Source of the DNA: an uncultured Spirochaetales bacterium
GTDB taxonomy: Bacteria > Spirochaetota > Spirochaetia > Sphaerochaetales > Sphaerochaetaceae
Direction: 5' to 3'
Assembly (NCBI GenBank): GCA_949289305.1
Contig: CASENB010000026.1
Span: forward strand, 1 to 64,000
Length of the DNA stretch: 64,000 nt
The translations under genes and the position numbers were made by a program. A model generated the notes under the pieces. That model had not been told where the DNA came from. It searched no databases and saw only the letters and a program-made list of their open reading frames with translations. How positions within the stretch are numbered: position 1 is the stretch's first letter; every line of letters starts with the position of its first letter. Positions 17,817-26,693 of the stretch are shown piece after piece.

Positions 17817-19178
17817 ATGGAATTCTCTCGTAAGATCTATAAAAAGTTATTAGAATGGAAATCATCATCACAAGGAAAAAAATCCGTATTGATAGAAGGA
17901 GCCAGAAGAGTAGGAAAATCAACTATTGCAGAAACTTTTGCTCGTAATGAATATAAATCATATATTCTGATAGACTTTTCAAGAGCGTCAAAATCAATTC
18001 TCAAGGCTTTTGATAATATTGATAATCTTGATCTCTTCTTTCAAATGTTATCTCTTTATTCCGGTAAGAACTTGTATTATAGAGAATCTCTAATTATCTT
18101 CGATGAAATTCAAAAATTTCCAAGAGCGAGGGAAGTTACAAAATATTTAGTACAGGATGGTAGGTATGATATCCTTTCTACAGGATCTCTTATATCGATA
18201 AAAGAGAATGTTAGTAATATCGTTATCCCCTCTGAAGAATTGAAACTTAAAATGTATCCAATGGATTTTGAAGAATTCATATGGGCAGAGAAAGAGGATG
18301 TTCTTTGGAACTATATATGTGAATGCTATAGGGCAGGAATAGCTCCTGATAGATACAGCCATGAAAAAGCTATGAGAATATTTAGAGAATATATACTTGT
18401 GGGGGGAATGCCTCAGAGCGTTTACGCATATCTTTCTTCTCATAGAAGTTTTCATGCTGCTGATGTTGAAAAAAGGTACATTCTTGATCTTTATAGAGAT
18501 GATATAAAGAAAACGGCGAAAAAATATAGTTCAAAAGTCGCTGCTATTTTTGAGCATATTCCTGCTGCCCTTTCTACGCATGAAAAAAGAATCGTTCTTT
18601 CTGAATTTGATAAGAATGGGATTTTCAATAAATATGATGAACCTTTTTTCTGGCTAGAGGATTCTATGATCTGCAATCTTTGTTATAAATGTAATGATCC
18701 TTCTGTTGGATTTGCGTTAAATTTGAATGAAAGCAGAGTAAAGGCATACATGGGAGATACAGGCTTACTTGTTAGCCTTGCATTTTCAGAGAGTGAACTT
18801 TCTGACAATAGTCTTTATAAAGCAATAATGGATGATAAGCTTTCATTAAATGAGGGGATGCTATATGAAAATGCCATCGCACAGATGCTTGTTGCAAAAG
18901 GAAGAAAATTATATTACTACGCCCATTATGATAGTTCTTTAAAACGTAATGATATTGAAATAGATTTCTTACTCTCTAATGAGAGCAAGCTTGATTTTAA
19001 AATTTTTCCAATAGAAGTTAAATCTTCAAAGAATTACACTACAACTTCTCTTGACACCTTCAGGTCTAGGTTTAAAGGTAGGGTAGGAACATCGATCATC
19101 ATACATCCAAAGAATTTCTCAAGTACTGAGTATGTAAAAAAATATCCTCCTTATATGATTCCTCTTCTTTTCTCCTGA
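17817..19178 (+). CDS. AAA ATPase with DUF4143 domain (second of three)
   Basis: 453 residues in the same family as the protein at 761-2131. The Walker A motif GARRVGKS is at 28-35, the Walker B LIIFDEIQ near residue 95, and the C-terminal nuclease-like EIDFLL ... FPIEVKSSK pair is intact. AAAGGAGG precedes the ATG. The gene is A+T-rich by eye compared with neighbours and is preceded by tandem repeats. No partner gene overlaps it. Its function is unknown; the resemblance to DNA-processing ATPases suggests DNA or membrane-associated defence or maintenance, which is inference only. Confidence 0.9.
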   Translation: MEFSRKIYKKLLEWKSSSQGKKSVLIEGARRVGKSTIAETFARNEYKSYILIDFSRASKSILKAFDNIDNLDLFFQMLSLYSGKNLYYRESLIIFDEIQKFPRAREVTKYLVQDGRYDILSTGSLISIKENVSNIVIPSEELKLKMYPMDFEEFIWAEKEDVLWNYICECYRAGIAPDRYSHEKAMRIFREYILVGGMPQSVYAYLSSHRSFHAADVEKRYILDLYRDDIKKTAKKYSSKVAAIFEHIPAALSTHEKRIVLSEFDKNGIFNKYDEPFFWLEDSMICNLCYKCNDPSVGFALNLNESRVKAYMGDTGLLVSLAFSESELSDNSLYKAIMDDKLSLNEGMLYENAIAQMLVAKGRKLYYYAHYDSSLKRNDIEIDFLLSNESKLDFKIFPIEVKSSKNYTTTSLDTFRSRFKGRVGTSIIIHPKNFSSTEYVKKYPPYMIPLLFS

Positions 19179-19255
19179 TGAATAGCGTCTTTTAAATATC
19201 AAGGCTTGTTTGATACTATCTAGAACAATAACATTCTCTCTGCTATCTTTTAATT

Positions 19256-19621
19256 ATGAACGACAAGGATCTGGAAAAGAAAATAAAAGACGAGATGGAC
19301 AGAGAGGTTGAAGAGAGTGGATTTTCAACACCTTTAAAAGTTTTAGTTGCTTTAAAATTCTTGGATGACGGAAAAGTGGAAGAGTGGAAGAAAGGGAATA
19401 TTCAGGCCTTAGAGAGGGTAATTAATCTTGGGCCGCAAAAGGTTTTGCGTCTGCTTTCCGTTATGAGCGCCCATGCGAAAAAGAACGGCTACAAAGTAAA
19501 AAGAGAGGAGTATCTGGATAAAAACGGCAATGCATTGCAGTTCTCACGCTCAAACAATGATGTCATAGAAGGACAGTACTCCGCACTCTATTACGATAAG
19601 TTTTTCGGCATGAGGGATTGA
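19256..19621 (+). CDS. Conserved-looking small protein, unknown function
   Basis: 121 residues, soluble, strongly charged, no signal peptide and no domain that I recognise. The middle (VLVALKFLDDGKVEEW ... RVINLGPQKVLRLL) looks helical, and the C-terminus has an amphipathic strand-like part. There is no Shine-Dalgarno. TATCTT lies 6 nt before the ATG, as in the other predicted leaderless genes here. Codon use agrees with neighbours, so it is probably a real gene. Confidence 0.65.
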   Translation: MNDKDLEKKIKDEMDREVEESGFSTPLKVLVALKFLDDGKVEEWKKGNIQALERVINLGPQKVLRLLSVMSAHAKKNGYKVKREEYLDKNGNALQFSRSNNDVIEGQYSALYYDKFFGMRD

Positions 19622-19640
19622 TTTTGCTAAATCAAATTTC

Positions 19641-19668
19641 TTGCTCTCTTAAAAATTAGAGTTACAAT
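19641..19668 (+). promoter_or_regulatory. Promoter of the hydantoinase gene; predicted leaderless
   Basis: TTGCTC (19641-19646), 16-bp spacer, TACAAT (19663-19668), then 6 nt to ATG 19675 and no Shine-Dalgarno. It has the same spacing as the promoter at 2856-2883. Confidence 0.65.
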
Positions 19669-19674
19669 ATAAAT

Positions 19675-21042
19675 ATGGCTAAGATATTAATTAAAGACGG
19701 TTTGTTAGTAGATACTGAATGGCAGCGCCATCAGGATATTTTAATTGAAGGATCAAAAATAGTTAGGATCGCTCCGGACATTGATGCTGAGAAGATTAAG
19801 GGGCCTGTAACGGTAATAAGCGCAGACGGGCTTTGCGTTCTCCCTGGGCTTATAGACGCACATACGCACTATCATCTGGTATCGCGCGGAACGGTCACTG
19901 CCGACAGCTTTGCTGAGGCATCTAAACTGGCTGCATTCGGTGGCGTGACGACGGTTGTCGACTTTGCTGACGATAATAAAAAGAGCCTCTCACAGAGCCT
20001 TGATGCAAGAAAAAAAGAGATGAAGGAGATGGCTATAGACTACGCTCTTCATATGGGTGTTTATTCTTATAGAGACGATATCAAGAAAGAGCTTGAAGAT
20101 GTTAAGAAGAAAGGAATCGGAACTATCAAGCTATATACGACCTATAAGGATGTCGGTTATCTAATTGAGAAGAAAGAGGATTTAAAAAAGGTTCTCTCTG
20201 CTTGTAAAGAACTTGGAATAATGGTCTCTGTACACTGCGAGGACGATAAGATAATCGAGAAGATAAATAAGAATTGGAAAGGCGAGCATCGTCCTATAGA
20301 CCATGCAGAACTTAGGCCTTCTATTGCAGAGGCCGAGGCGATAAAGAAGATGGGAGAACTTTCAAAAGAACTTGGCTTCCATCTTTATGTCGTGCACCTT
20401 TCGTCAAAAGAAGGCCTTGAAGAGGTAAGAAAGTTAAGAAACAAAGGCATAAGGCTGAGTGTGGAAACGACGCCGCATTATCTTTTCTTAAATAAAGAAA
20501 AACTAAAAGGGCCTGATGCGCCGCTTTATGTTATGACGCCGCCTCTAAGGGAAAGAGAGGACAACATTGCCTTGCAGGAAGCTCTGCTTGAAGGAGAGAT
20601 CCAGGTTGTTGCAACCGATCACTGCGCATTTACAAGGGAACAAAAACTTGAGAGCAATGACTGTAGGACGATCTATCCAGGAATTCCTGGAACAGAGGAG
20701 ATGATCTCTCTTTTAAATACTTTTAGAATTTCGTCCGGCCGCCTCAGCATGCAGCAGATAGTGAACCTCCTCTCTACAGGGCCAGCGAAGGAATTCGGTC
20801 TTTATCCTAAAAAAGGAACTCTCAAAGTTGGTAGCGATGCCGACATCGTACTATTTCATCCAGAGCTGCCTTGGCAGATAAATAAAGATACGATTCATAG
20901 CGCATCTGGTTATAGCGTTTATGATGGTATGGATGTAAATGGAAAGGTTCTTATGACGATCCTCAGGGGAAGGATTATAATGGGGGACGGGATTTATTTA
21001 GGAATAAATGGCGACGGCTCTTATGTTAAGGCAGTAAGATAG
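19675..21042 (+). CDS. Dihydropyrimidinase / D-hydantoinase (amidohydrolase)
   Basis: A 455-residue cyclic-amide hydrolase. Metal ligands of the dihydropyrimidinase type can be seen: HTH (63-65) in GLIDAHTHYH, the bridging carbamylated lysine K152 in GTIKLYTTYK, His 187 in SVHCED, a second His in VVHLSS, and the catalytic Asp in VATDHCAF. It opens the ring of dihydrouracil or hydantoin. Allantoinase is a less likely alternative. It is 1 nt upstream of a HAD-cytidine deaminase fusion, which supports pyrimidine breakdown or salvage. It probably starts a leaderless mRNA. Confidence 0.88.
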   Translation: MAKILIKDGLLVDTEWQRHQDILIEGSKIVRIAPDIDAEKIKGPVTVISADGLCVLPGLIDAHTHYHLVSRGTVTADSFAEASKLAAFGGVTTVVDFADDNKKSLSQSLDARKKEMKEMAIDYALHMGVYSYRDDIKKELEDVKKKGIGTIKLYTTYKDVGYLIEKKEDLKKVLSACKELGIMVSVHCEDDKIIEKINKNWKGEHRPIDHAELRPSIAEAEAIKKMGELSKELGFHLYVVHLSSKEGLEEVRKLRNKGIRLSVETTPHYLFLNKEKLKGPDAPLYVMTPPLREREDNIALQEALLEGEIQVVATDHCAFTREQKLESNDCRTIYPGIPGTEEMISLLNTFRISSGRLSMQQIVNLLSTGPAKEFGLYPKKGTLKVGSDADIVLFHPELPWQINKDTIHSASGYSVYDGMDVNGKVLMTILRGRIIMGDGIYLGINGDGSYVKAVR

Positions 21043-21043
21043 T

Positions 21044-22189
21044 ATGATAAAAGCAGTTCTTTTTGATATGGACGGGGTTTTGGTGGACAGCGAGGATCTG
21101 TCTATTGAAATTGGAATAAAATTCTTCAAAGAAAAAGGTTATGAAATAAAAAAAGAAAATTTTCTTAACCATCTTGGAACCGGAATGAACGATTTTGTTC
21201 TAGGAGCTGCGGGCGAGATAGGGGCATCTGTCAGTGTAAAAGAAGCGGATGGCTTTTATAAGAACGTCTATGAATCAGAGGCGGGCAGAAAAAAAATCGC
21301 GATGCCATATGCGAAAGATGTCGTCACTGCTTTTAAAAATGCAGGCATTAAAATTGCCGTATGCTCTTCAGCTCAAGAGTGGAAGGTCAATGCTAATATA
21401 AAAGCCATTGGCCTGGAGCCTTCATTTTTTGATTTGGTTGTAAACGAATCTTTTATAAAAAGAAACAAGAGCTTCCCTGATATCTATCTTCTCTCTGCCG
21501 CCCTTCTAGGGGTTGATAGAAATGATGCCATAATCATTGAAGATAGCCCTGGAGGGGTAAAAGCAGGGCTAAATGCATCGATTAGGACTGTTGCGCTAAC
21601 TACTACGATGAAAAATGAAGAGGCTGAAAATAGCGGATGCGATCGAGTAATAAAAGACATAGCAGAATTAAAGGACATAAAAACTGCAAAAGAGCTTGAA
21701 GACTATCTTTTCTCGTCTCGTGACGAAGATGTCTTATATGGTGCGAACTATATTAAAGCATCGAAAGGCGATATAAGGCCAGAGGTAATCAACAACTGTA
21801 TCAGAATGGCTCTAAAGGCTAGAGAGGCGGCATACGCTCCATATTCAAATTATAAGGTTGGTGCGGCTGTTCTTAGCGCAAATAGCGGTAAGATCTATAC
21901 AGGATCAAATATTGAAAACTCATCATTTGGCGGTACGATCTGTGCAGAGCGTAATGCCATCACGACCGCACTTACAAGTGAAAATGGCCTTATTGGCGTT
22001 GATCTTCTTGTTGTAGCCTCTTCTGATTGGCCTCCAGCACCTCCTTGCGCGCTTTGTCTTCAGGTTCTCTCAGAGTTCTCGAAAGAGGATACTAAGGTGA
22101 TCCTTGTCGATTTAGAAGGCCACAGGGAAGACTATCTTTTCAAGGATCTTCTCCCTCATCCATTTATTTTCCCTACAAGTAGGAAGTAA
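21044..22189 (+). CDS. HAD phosphatase fused to cytidine deaminase
   Basis: 381 residues in one frame. Residues 1-225 are a HAD hydrolase of the beta-phosphoglucomutase-like group: nucleophile D8 and D10 in FDMDGVLVDS, motif II S109, Lys 142, and motif III EDSPGG (166-171). Residues 245-381 are a complete cytidine deaminase: APYSNYKVGAAV, catalytic E302 in TICAERNA (zinc ligand C300) and zinc ligands C335 and C338 in PCALCLQVL. A short linker joins them. Predicted activities are dephosphorylation of a phosphorylated substrate, possibly a nucleotide, and deamination of cytidine to uridine. The fusion is unusual and sits next to the hydantoinase. Confidence 0.88.
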   Translation: MIKAVLFDMDGVLVDSEDLSIEIGIKFFKEKGYEIKKENFLNHLGTGMNDFVLGAAGEIGASVSVKEADGFYKNVYESEAGRKKIAMPYAKDVVTAFKNAGIKIAVCSSAQEWKVNANIKAIGLEPSFFDLVVNESFIKRNKSFPDIYLLSAALLGVDRNDAIIIEDSPGGVKAGLNASIRTVALTTTMKNEEAENSGCDRVIKDIAELKDIKTAKELEDYLFSSRDEDVLYGANYIKASKGDIRPEVINNCIRMALKAREAAYAPYSNYKVGAAVLSANSGKIYTGSNIENSSFGGTICAERNAITTALTSENGLIGVDLLVVASSDWPPAPPCALCLQVLSEFSKEDTKVILVDLEGHREDYLFKDLLPHPFIFPTSRK

Positions 22190-22256
22190 TTGTTTTTTAG
22201 ATATTGCCTAAGAGGGATTTTTACTTCACTATTATGCAAGATTGAAGGGGATAAAG

Positions 22257-23513
22257 TTGAAAATTATTGTGTTTGTTTTAACTCTTTTAATGTTGCTTAC
22301 ATCTTGTAACAGCACAGAGAGTTTTTCTAGCGATATGCTTATGAGCAGCGAGTATACCGTTGACGAGAAATTATTGTCAGTAGGGTCGACAAAAATAATG
22401 ACGGATCTTCCCACTCCTTATTATAACGGAGAGGAGTTTCTTGAGAGGATAACGGATGAAATAGAGAAAGCCGAGGATTATATATTGATCATGACGTTCC
22501 TTGGCTCTTCTTCTCCCGAACTAGAGCCGTTCTATTCAACCCTTATTAAAAAAGCGCAGGAAGGGGTTGACGTATATATGGTGATAGACGGGATATCAAG
22601 TTTCGATATGACGGAATCCAAATTCGTCATGACGCCTCTTGATTTTCTAAAGGATGGAGGAGTTCATCTTCTGCAGTATTCGCCTTTGACTGCCACACAT
22701 TTGATTGCGCCGCAGAATCTGATTCAGAGGGAGCATAGAAAGATGTTCGTCATTGATGGGGAAGTTGCCGTAATTGGCGGAATGAACATCAATTACATCT
22801 CAATGGGCTCTAAAGAGAAGAATCAGAGGGACAGCATGTATGTTTTCAATTCGCCAACGCTTGCAAAAGAACTTACAGATGAATTCGTTTCTATTTGGAA
22901 TTCCACATCCGTAGATAAGATCGACAGATCATCTTTTGCTGATAAAGATGGAAGAGAAGGAAAATATCCGTCGTATCTGTTCAATCAAGGACCGGGAGGG
23001 GTAACGAAGGTTGCCGATATGTATTCTGCTTTGATTAACAGTGCAGAAGATGAGATTCTCTTTGTCGCATTTGTCCCGATGCTTGATGATGCCATGCTCT
23101 CTGCATTAAAGAGGGCGAAGGACAGAGGTGTTGAGATAACAGCGATTTTATCTGTAGAACCGAGGAATCTAAGCGGAGTCCTTTATAAGATAGACGAATT
23201 AAGGGAGGCTGTGACTACTCTTTATTACGCACCATCGGACGCAGGGCGATCCCTTCCTCTACTGCATGAAAAACTCATGATAGTAGATTCTAGGTATACT
23301 GTTATAGGATCTACGAATTTCAACTACCGTTCAATGACGCTCTCAAACGAACTTTCCCTTGTTATAGACAGCTATGAGTTTGCACTCTTTAGCAAGGAAC
23401 ATTTTTATGACAGGGTAGACGATGGCTCTGAGGCGATAAGCTATGAAGATGCGGTTAAGCTTCAAAAAGACGGATCGCTGTTAACGTATGTCTTTGTCTA
23501 TTACGGAGGCTGA
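22257..23513 (+). CDS. Phospholipase D / cardiolipin synthase-like lipoprotein
   Basis: 418 residues from TTG 22257, preferred over TTG 22242 because AAGGGG lies 7 nt before it and it gives a compact lipoprotein signal with lipobox LLTSC. Two HKD motifs are present: HRKMFVID followed by GGMN, and HEKLMIVD followed by GSTNFNYRS, as in cardiolipin synthases and PLD-type phosphodiesterases. A lipid-anchored, exported PLD enzyme could act on membrane phospholipids or on the host. It is followed 1 nt later by two small secreted proteins. Confidence 0.88.
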   Translation: MKIIVFVLTLLMLLTSCNSTESFSSDMLMSSEYTVDEKLLSVGSTKIMTDLPTPYYNGEEFLERITDEIEKAEDYILIMTFLGSSSPELEPFYSTLIKKAQEGVDVYMVIDGISSFDMTESKFVMTPLDFLKDGGVHLLQYSPLTATHLIAPQNLIQREHRKMFVIDGEVAVIGGMNINYISMGSKEKNQRDSMYVFNSPTLAKELTDEFVSIWNSTSVDKIDRSSFADKDGREGKYPSYLFNQGPGGVTKVADMYSALINSAEDEILFVAFVPMLDDAMLSALKRAKDRGVEITAILSVEPRNLSGVLYKIDELREAVTTLYYAPSDAGRSLPLLHEKLMIVDSRYTVIGSTNFNYRSMTLSNELSLVIDSYEFALFSKEHFYDRVDDGSEAISYEDAVKLQKDGSLLTYVFVYYGG

Positions 23514-23514
23514 T

Positions 23515-23988
23515 ATGAAGAAGTTCTTGATAGTCGCTTTAATGCTTATTGTGCTTGCTCCTTTATATGCGTTCTCTTTTTTTTACGGACTTGGCGGAAT
23601 AGGCGAGATGAACGAGGATGCTCATTATGCGGGGCTCAGCGCTGATGTCGGAATGTCGTTTTTCAGCGATCCTTATTTAATGCTTGATGCGGAGATAGTG
23701 CTATCCCCTCTCTTTGAAGGAGTAAGCATTAATTTATCCAGTTCTCCGTTTTCCATACGCACTGATGCCTTTTTATTTGTAAATCCCGTCCTATATAGTC
23801 CTAAGATAAAGATAGGAGCGGAATATATGATGGATGACGGCTGGTATTACAGAGCAGAGCTTGCATTAATAAATTTCAGAGATACGAAATTTGAATATGA
23901 GTTCTTAACTCCGATGATTACGATAGACGCCGATTCTTTTTCTGTCGGCTACGGGGTAAGGCTAATGAAGTTTAGTTATTTTATCTAG
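23515..23988 (+). CDS. Small secreted beta-rich protein
   Basis: 157 residues starting at ATG 23515 (GGAGG 6 nt upstream). The signal peptide ends near LYAFSFF. The mature part alternates hydrophobic and polar residues and is rich in Tyr and Phe, which suggests a small outer-membrane barrel or periplasmic beta protein. No family recognised. Forms an operon with the PLD lipoprotein and the next gene. Confidence 0.65.
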   Translation: MKKFLIVALMLIVLAPLYAFSFFYGLGGIGEMNEDAHYAGLSADVGMSFFSDPYLMLDAEIVLSPLFEGVSINLSSSPFSIRTDAFLFVNPVLYSPKIKIGAEYMMDDGWYYRAELALINFRDTKFEYEFLTPMITIDADSFSVGYGVRLMKFSYFI

Positions 23989-23996
23989 GGGAAAGT

Positions 23997-24545
23997 ATGA
24001 AAAAGATTTTAGTAATAATTTTAATTTCGTTAAGCGCTTTTTTATATGCGGCAGATCACTATGACATATCTTTTTCATTTGGAGCTGACTCTACATATGG
24101 ATATTATAAAGGGCCTTATACTATAGAAGATTCTCTCAGGCTGAACCTTGCGATGAACGTAGGCCTTACATCGCGTTTAGAGACATCCATTGGAATAAGA
24201 ACGGAACTGACACCCGATTTCATAGACGAGAATACGATTTTTGGGGAGTTTACGTACGCTCTTTTAGCTGACAGGAGCACTGCAAGCAAAGTTGCAGGGG
24301 GAGGACTTAACACGCTTCTTTCGCTAGGCGGGTTCTACTCTTTTACCGTTTTCGACGATTTTCAGGGGGCTGGCATATATCTTTCAATAACTCCCCTTAC
24401 GATTGGAAATCCGATAGTAGGCCATAGGGAAAGGCTGCTTAAGACAAATGTCGGCTATGATTTTATTAATAAAAAAGTCGTAGTCTCATTTTCCCTGGTA
24501 ACCTTCGATTATTACGTAAGGGGAACTTATAGGGATTATGTTTAA
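23997..24545 (+). CDS. Small outer-membrane barrel-like protein
   Basis: 182 residues with signal peptide MKKILVIILISLSAFLYAA. The mature protein has alternating strands (YDISFSFGADSTYGYY, and others) and reads like an eight-stranded barrel, though no family is recognised. AGGGGAAAG precedes the ATG, 8 nt after the previous stop. It may be a related copy of the gene before it. It overlaps convergent rpiB by 4 nt. Confidence 0.65.
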   Translation: MKKILVIILISLSAFLYAADHYDISFSFGADSTYGYYKGPYTIEDSLRLNLAMNVGLTSRLETSIGIRTELTPDFIDENTIFGEFTYALLADRSTASKVAGGGLNTLLSLGGFYSFTVFDDFQGAGIYLSITPLTIGNPIVGHRERLLKTNVGYDFINKKVVVSFSLVTFDYYVRGTYRDYV

Positions 24546-24979
24546 TTCTCCAATGCTGTAATTTTATCGATGCGCCTTTGATGCCTTCCTCCTAGGAATG
24601 ACGCATCAAGATAGCTGTCGATAATCTTAAGCGGATCTTCTTTATAACTGACTCTGCCGCCAAGAGCGATCATATTGGCATTATTATGTTCTTTCGCCAT
24701 CTTGGCCGTATATGTGTCCGATAGCAATGCGCACCTGATTCCTTTAATCTTATTTGCCGCTATCGATATTCCAATTCCTGTGCCGCAAAGAAGAATTCCA
24801 AAGTCGTAAGGGCCTTTAAAAAACTCTTCAGATGCTTCTTTTGCCTTATCTGGATAATCGACGCTTATCTCCTCTGCAACTCCTAGGTACTTAACTTCGA
24901 TTCCTCGCTCTTCTAGGTGGGTAAGGATTCTTTTTGCAAGTTCTACTGCTCCATGATCGTTAGCTAATACACACTTCAT
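24542..24979 (-). CDS. rpiB: Ribose-5-phosphate isomerase B
   Basis: A 145-residue RpiB/LacAB-family enzyme that interconverts ribose 5-phosphate and ribulose 5-phosphate in the non-oxidative pentose phosphate pathway. Characteristic motifs are NDHGAVELAK (start), LCGTGIGISIAANK, and HNNANMIALGGR. The usual active-site Cys is C62 in the LCGTG motif. The start at 24979 gives the family's normal N-terminus; a longer frame to 25015 does not. TATAAT ends 6 nt before the ATG, so the mRNA may be leaderless. Confidence 0.95.
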   Translation of the reverse strand: MKCVLANDHGAVELAKRILTHLEERGIEVKYLGVAEEISVDYPDKAKEASEEFFKGPYDFGILLCGTGIGISIAANKIKGIRCALLSDTYTAKMAKEHNNANMIALGGRVSYKEDPLKIIDSYLDASFLGGRHQRRIDKITALEN

Positions 24980-24985
24980 GCCTTG

Positions 24986-25013
24986 ATTATAACGAAATGA
25001 AATAAAAGTGAAC
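24986..25013 (-). promoter_or_regulatory. rpiB promoter; predicted leaderless
   Basis: On the minus strand, TATAAT (24986-24991) ends 6 nt before the rpiB ATG. The upstream element is GTTCAC (25008-25013) at 16-bp spacing. The only AAGG-like run is too close to the ATG for normal ribosome binding. Confidence 0.5.
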
Positions 25014-25061
25014 ACTAAGAATTTTGTTTAAACTTTGCTCTTTATCATTTAACATCAGAAT

Positions 25062-26693
25062 ATGGCTAAAGTATATGTAATAGGACACAGAAATCCTGAT
25101 ATGGATTCGATATGTTCTGCATGGGCGTATTCAAACCTTAAGAACACAATCGATAAAGATAACGAATATATCGCAGCAAGTCTTGGCAATGTGAATGATA
25201 ACGTCAAGTATCTGTTTAATCTCGCAGGCCTTGAAATTCCAAAACTCTTAAAGGATGTTAAGGCAAAGAGCCGGGATATCATAAAGACTCCGACATTCAC
25301 CGTAACAGGGAGCGATCCCGTCTATGAGCTTATCAGCCTTTTAAATACATATCATCCTTCCGTCGTGCCAGTAATTGACGATGGCGTTTTTAAAGCCCTT
25401 GTCAGCGTTGACGATATCAACAGGTTCTTTTTAATGGAGAACCATAAAGGCCGACCTTTTTATACTATAAGCCAGGACAACATTCCTCGTGTAATAGAGG
25501 GGCATTTCTTAAGGCGTGGCGCAGAGCCTACATTCGATGCTCAGATAGTAGTCGGCGCAATGGACTACGAGGTGTTCTGCTTGAGGGTTAAGGACTGCAT
25601 AAAGCCTCCTCTTTTAGTCGTAGGAAACAGAAAAAGACATATAGAGTATGCAATAAAAAATAATTTTGCAGGTCTGATTCTGACAGGAATCAAGGATGTA
25701 AATAATTTAGACATAGACTTCTCTTCATATCATGGGATGGTATACCTATCTGAAGAGGATACTTCTGAAACCCTCCGTCTTTTAAGGCTTTCTACTCCGA
25801 TAAGCCAGGTTATAAGCGTGAAAGACGCCCCTAGAGTTGAGATGGATACTCTTTATGACGAAGTGAAGTCTATTCTTCAAAACGGAGAGAATAGGGGTGT
25901 CAGCGTATTTGAAAACGGCGTGTTCAAAGGCTTTATAACGCGACGCTGTTTTTTAAACAGGCCGAGGGCTAAGGTAATCATGATGGATCATAATGAGGCC
26001 GAGCAGTCTGTAGTTGGACTAGAGGAGGCGGACATACTAGAAATAATTGATCATCACCGTCTTGCGGCTCCGAAGATGAAAAATCCGATTCTTATCTGCT
26101 CTGAGCCTGTAGGATCTACTTGTACGATCGTTTTTGAGCAGTATAACAAATATCATGTCGATCTTGATAAGACTGCGGCCATGATACTTCTTGCAGGACT
26201 TGTTGCCGATACTGTGATGCTTAAAAGTCCGACTACCACGGCCTACGATGTTTTTGTTGCGAATGAGCTGAAAAAGATTGCCGAAATAGAAGATCTTGAT
26301 TCATTTTACCGCTCTTTATTCTCTTCATCTTCGTCTATCAAAGGCAAAGATCCTGAGACCTTGATCGCTGCAGATTTTAAAAAGTACAGTGAAAAGGGCG
26401 TTGAATTTGGAATAGGGCAGATTGAAGTATCCTCTTTAAATGAGATAAAAGAGCTTAAGGACGATTATAAGAAAGCTCTCCTTTCATTTAGAGATAAGAG
26501 CGCTCTGTCCATTGCCATGCTTTTAGTCACGGATGTATTTAAAGGGGAGTCCGTACTTCTTACAACTCCTTTTGATAAGGAATACAAGTTCGCATATGAA
26601 AAGATAGAGAATGGAATCTATTACCTTCCAGGAGTGCTTTCAAGAAAGAAACAGCTTTTGCCTGAGACTATTAAGGTCCTTGAGGACGGTTAG
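25062..26693 (+). CDS. ppaC: CBS/DRTGG-type manganese inorganic pyrophosphatase
   Basis: A 543-residue family II pyrophosphatase with regulatory insert. The DHH core starts GHRNPDMDSICSAW; CBS domains occupy about residues 70-125 and 245-300 with a DRTGG-like domain between them; the DHH motif resumes at IIDHHRLA, and the DHHA2 domain is C-terminal. Hydrolyses PPi to phosphate and is regulated by adenine nucleotides through the CBS pair. No Shine-Dalgarno is seen, and TAACAT lies 6 nt before the ATG. The 3' end overlaps relA/spoT by 4 nt. Confidence 0.92.
   Translation: MAKVYVIGHRNPDMDSICSAWAYSNLKNTIDKDNEYIAASLGNVNDNVKYLFNLAGLEIPKLLKDVKAKSRDIIKTPTFTVTGSDPVYELISLLNTYHPSVVPVIDDGVFKALVSVDDINRFFLMENHKGRPFYTISQDNIPRVIEGHFLRRGAEPTFDAQIVVGAMDYEVFCLRVKDCIKPPLLVVGNRKRHIEYAIKNNFAGLILTGIKDVNNLDIDFSSYHGMVYLSEEDTSETLRLLRLSTPISQVISVKDAPRVEMDTLYDEVKSILQNGENRGVSVFENGVFKGFITRRCFLNRPRAKVIMMDHNEAEQSVVGLEEADILEIIDHHRLAAPKMKNPILICSEPVGSTCTIVFEQYNKYHVDLDKTAAMILLAGLVADTVMLKSPTTTAYDVFVANELKKIAEIEDLDSFYRSLFSSSSSIKGKDPETLIAADFKKYSEKGVEFGIGQIEVSSLNEIKELKDDYKKALLSFRDKSALSIAMLLVTDVFKGESVLLTTPFDKEYKFAYEKIENGIYYLPGVLSRKKQLLPETIKVLEDG

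Noticed and set aside
22242..22257. Earlier TTG start for the phospholipase-D lipoprotein
   Set aside because: It would leave the AAGGGG inside the coding region; the second TTG has correct spacing and a standard lipoprotein signal.
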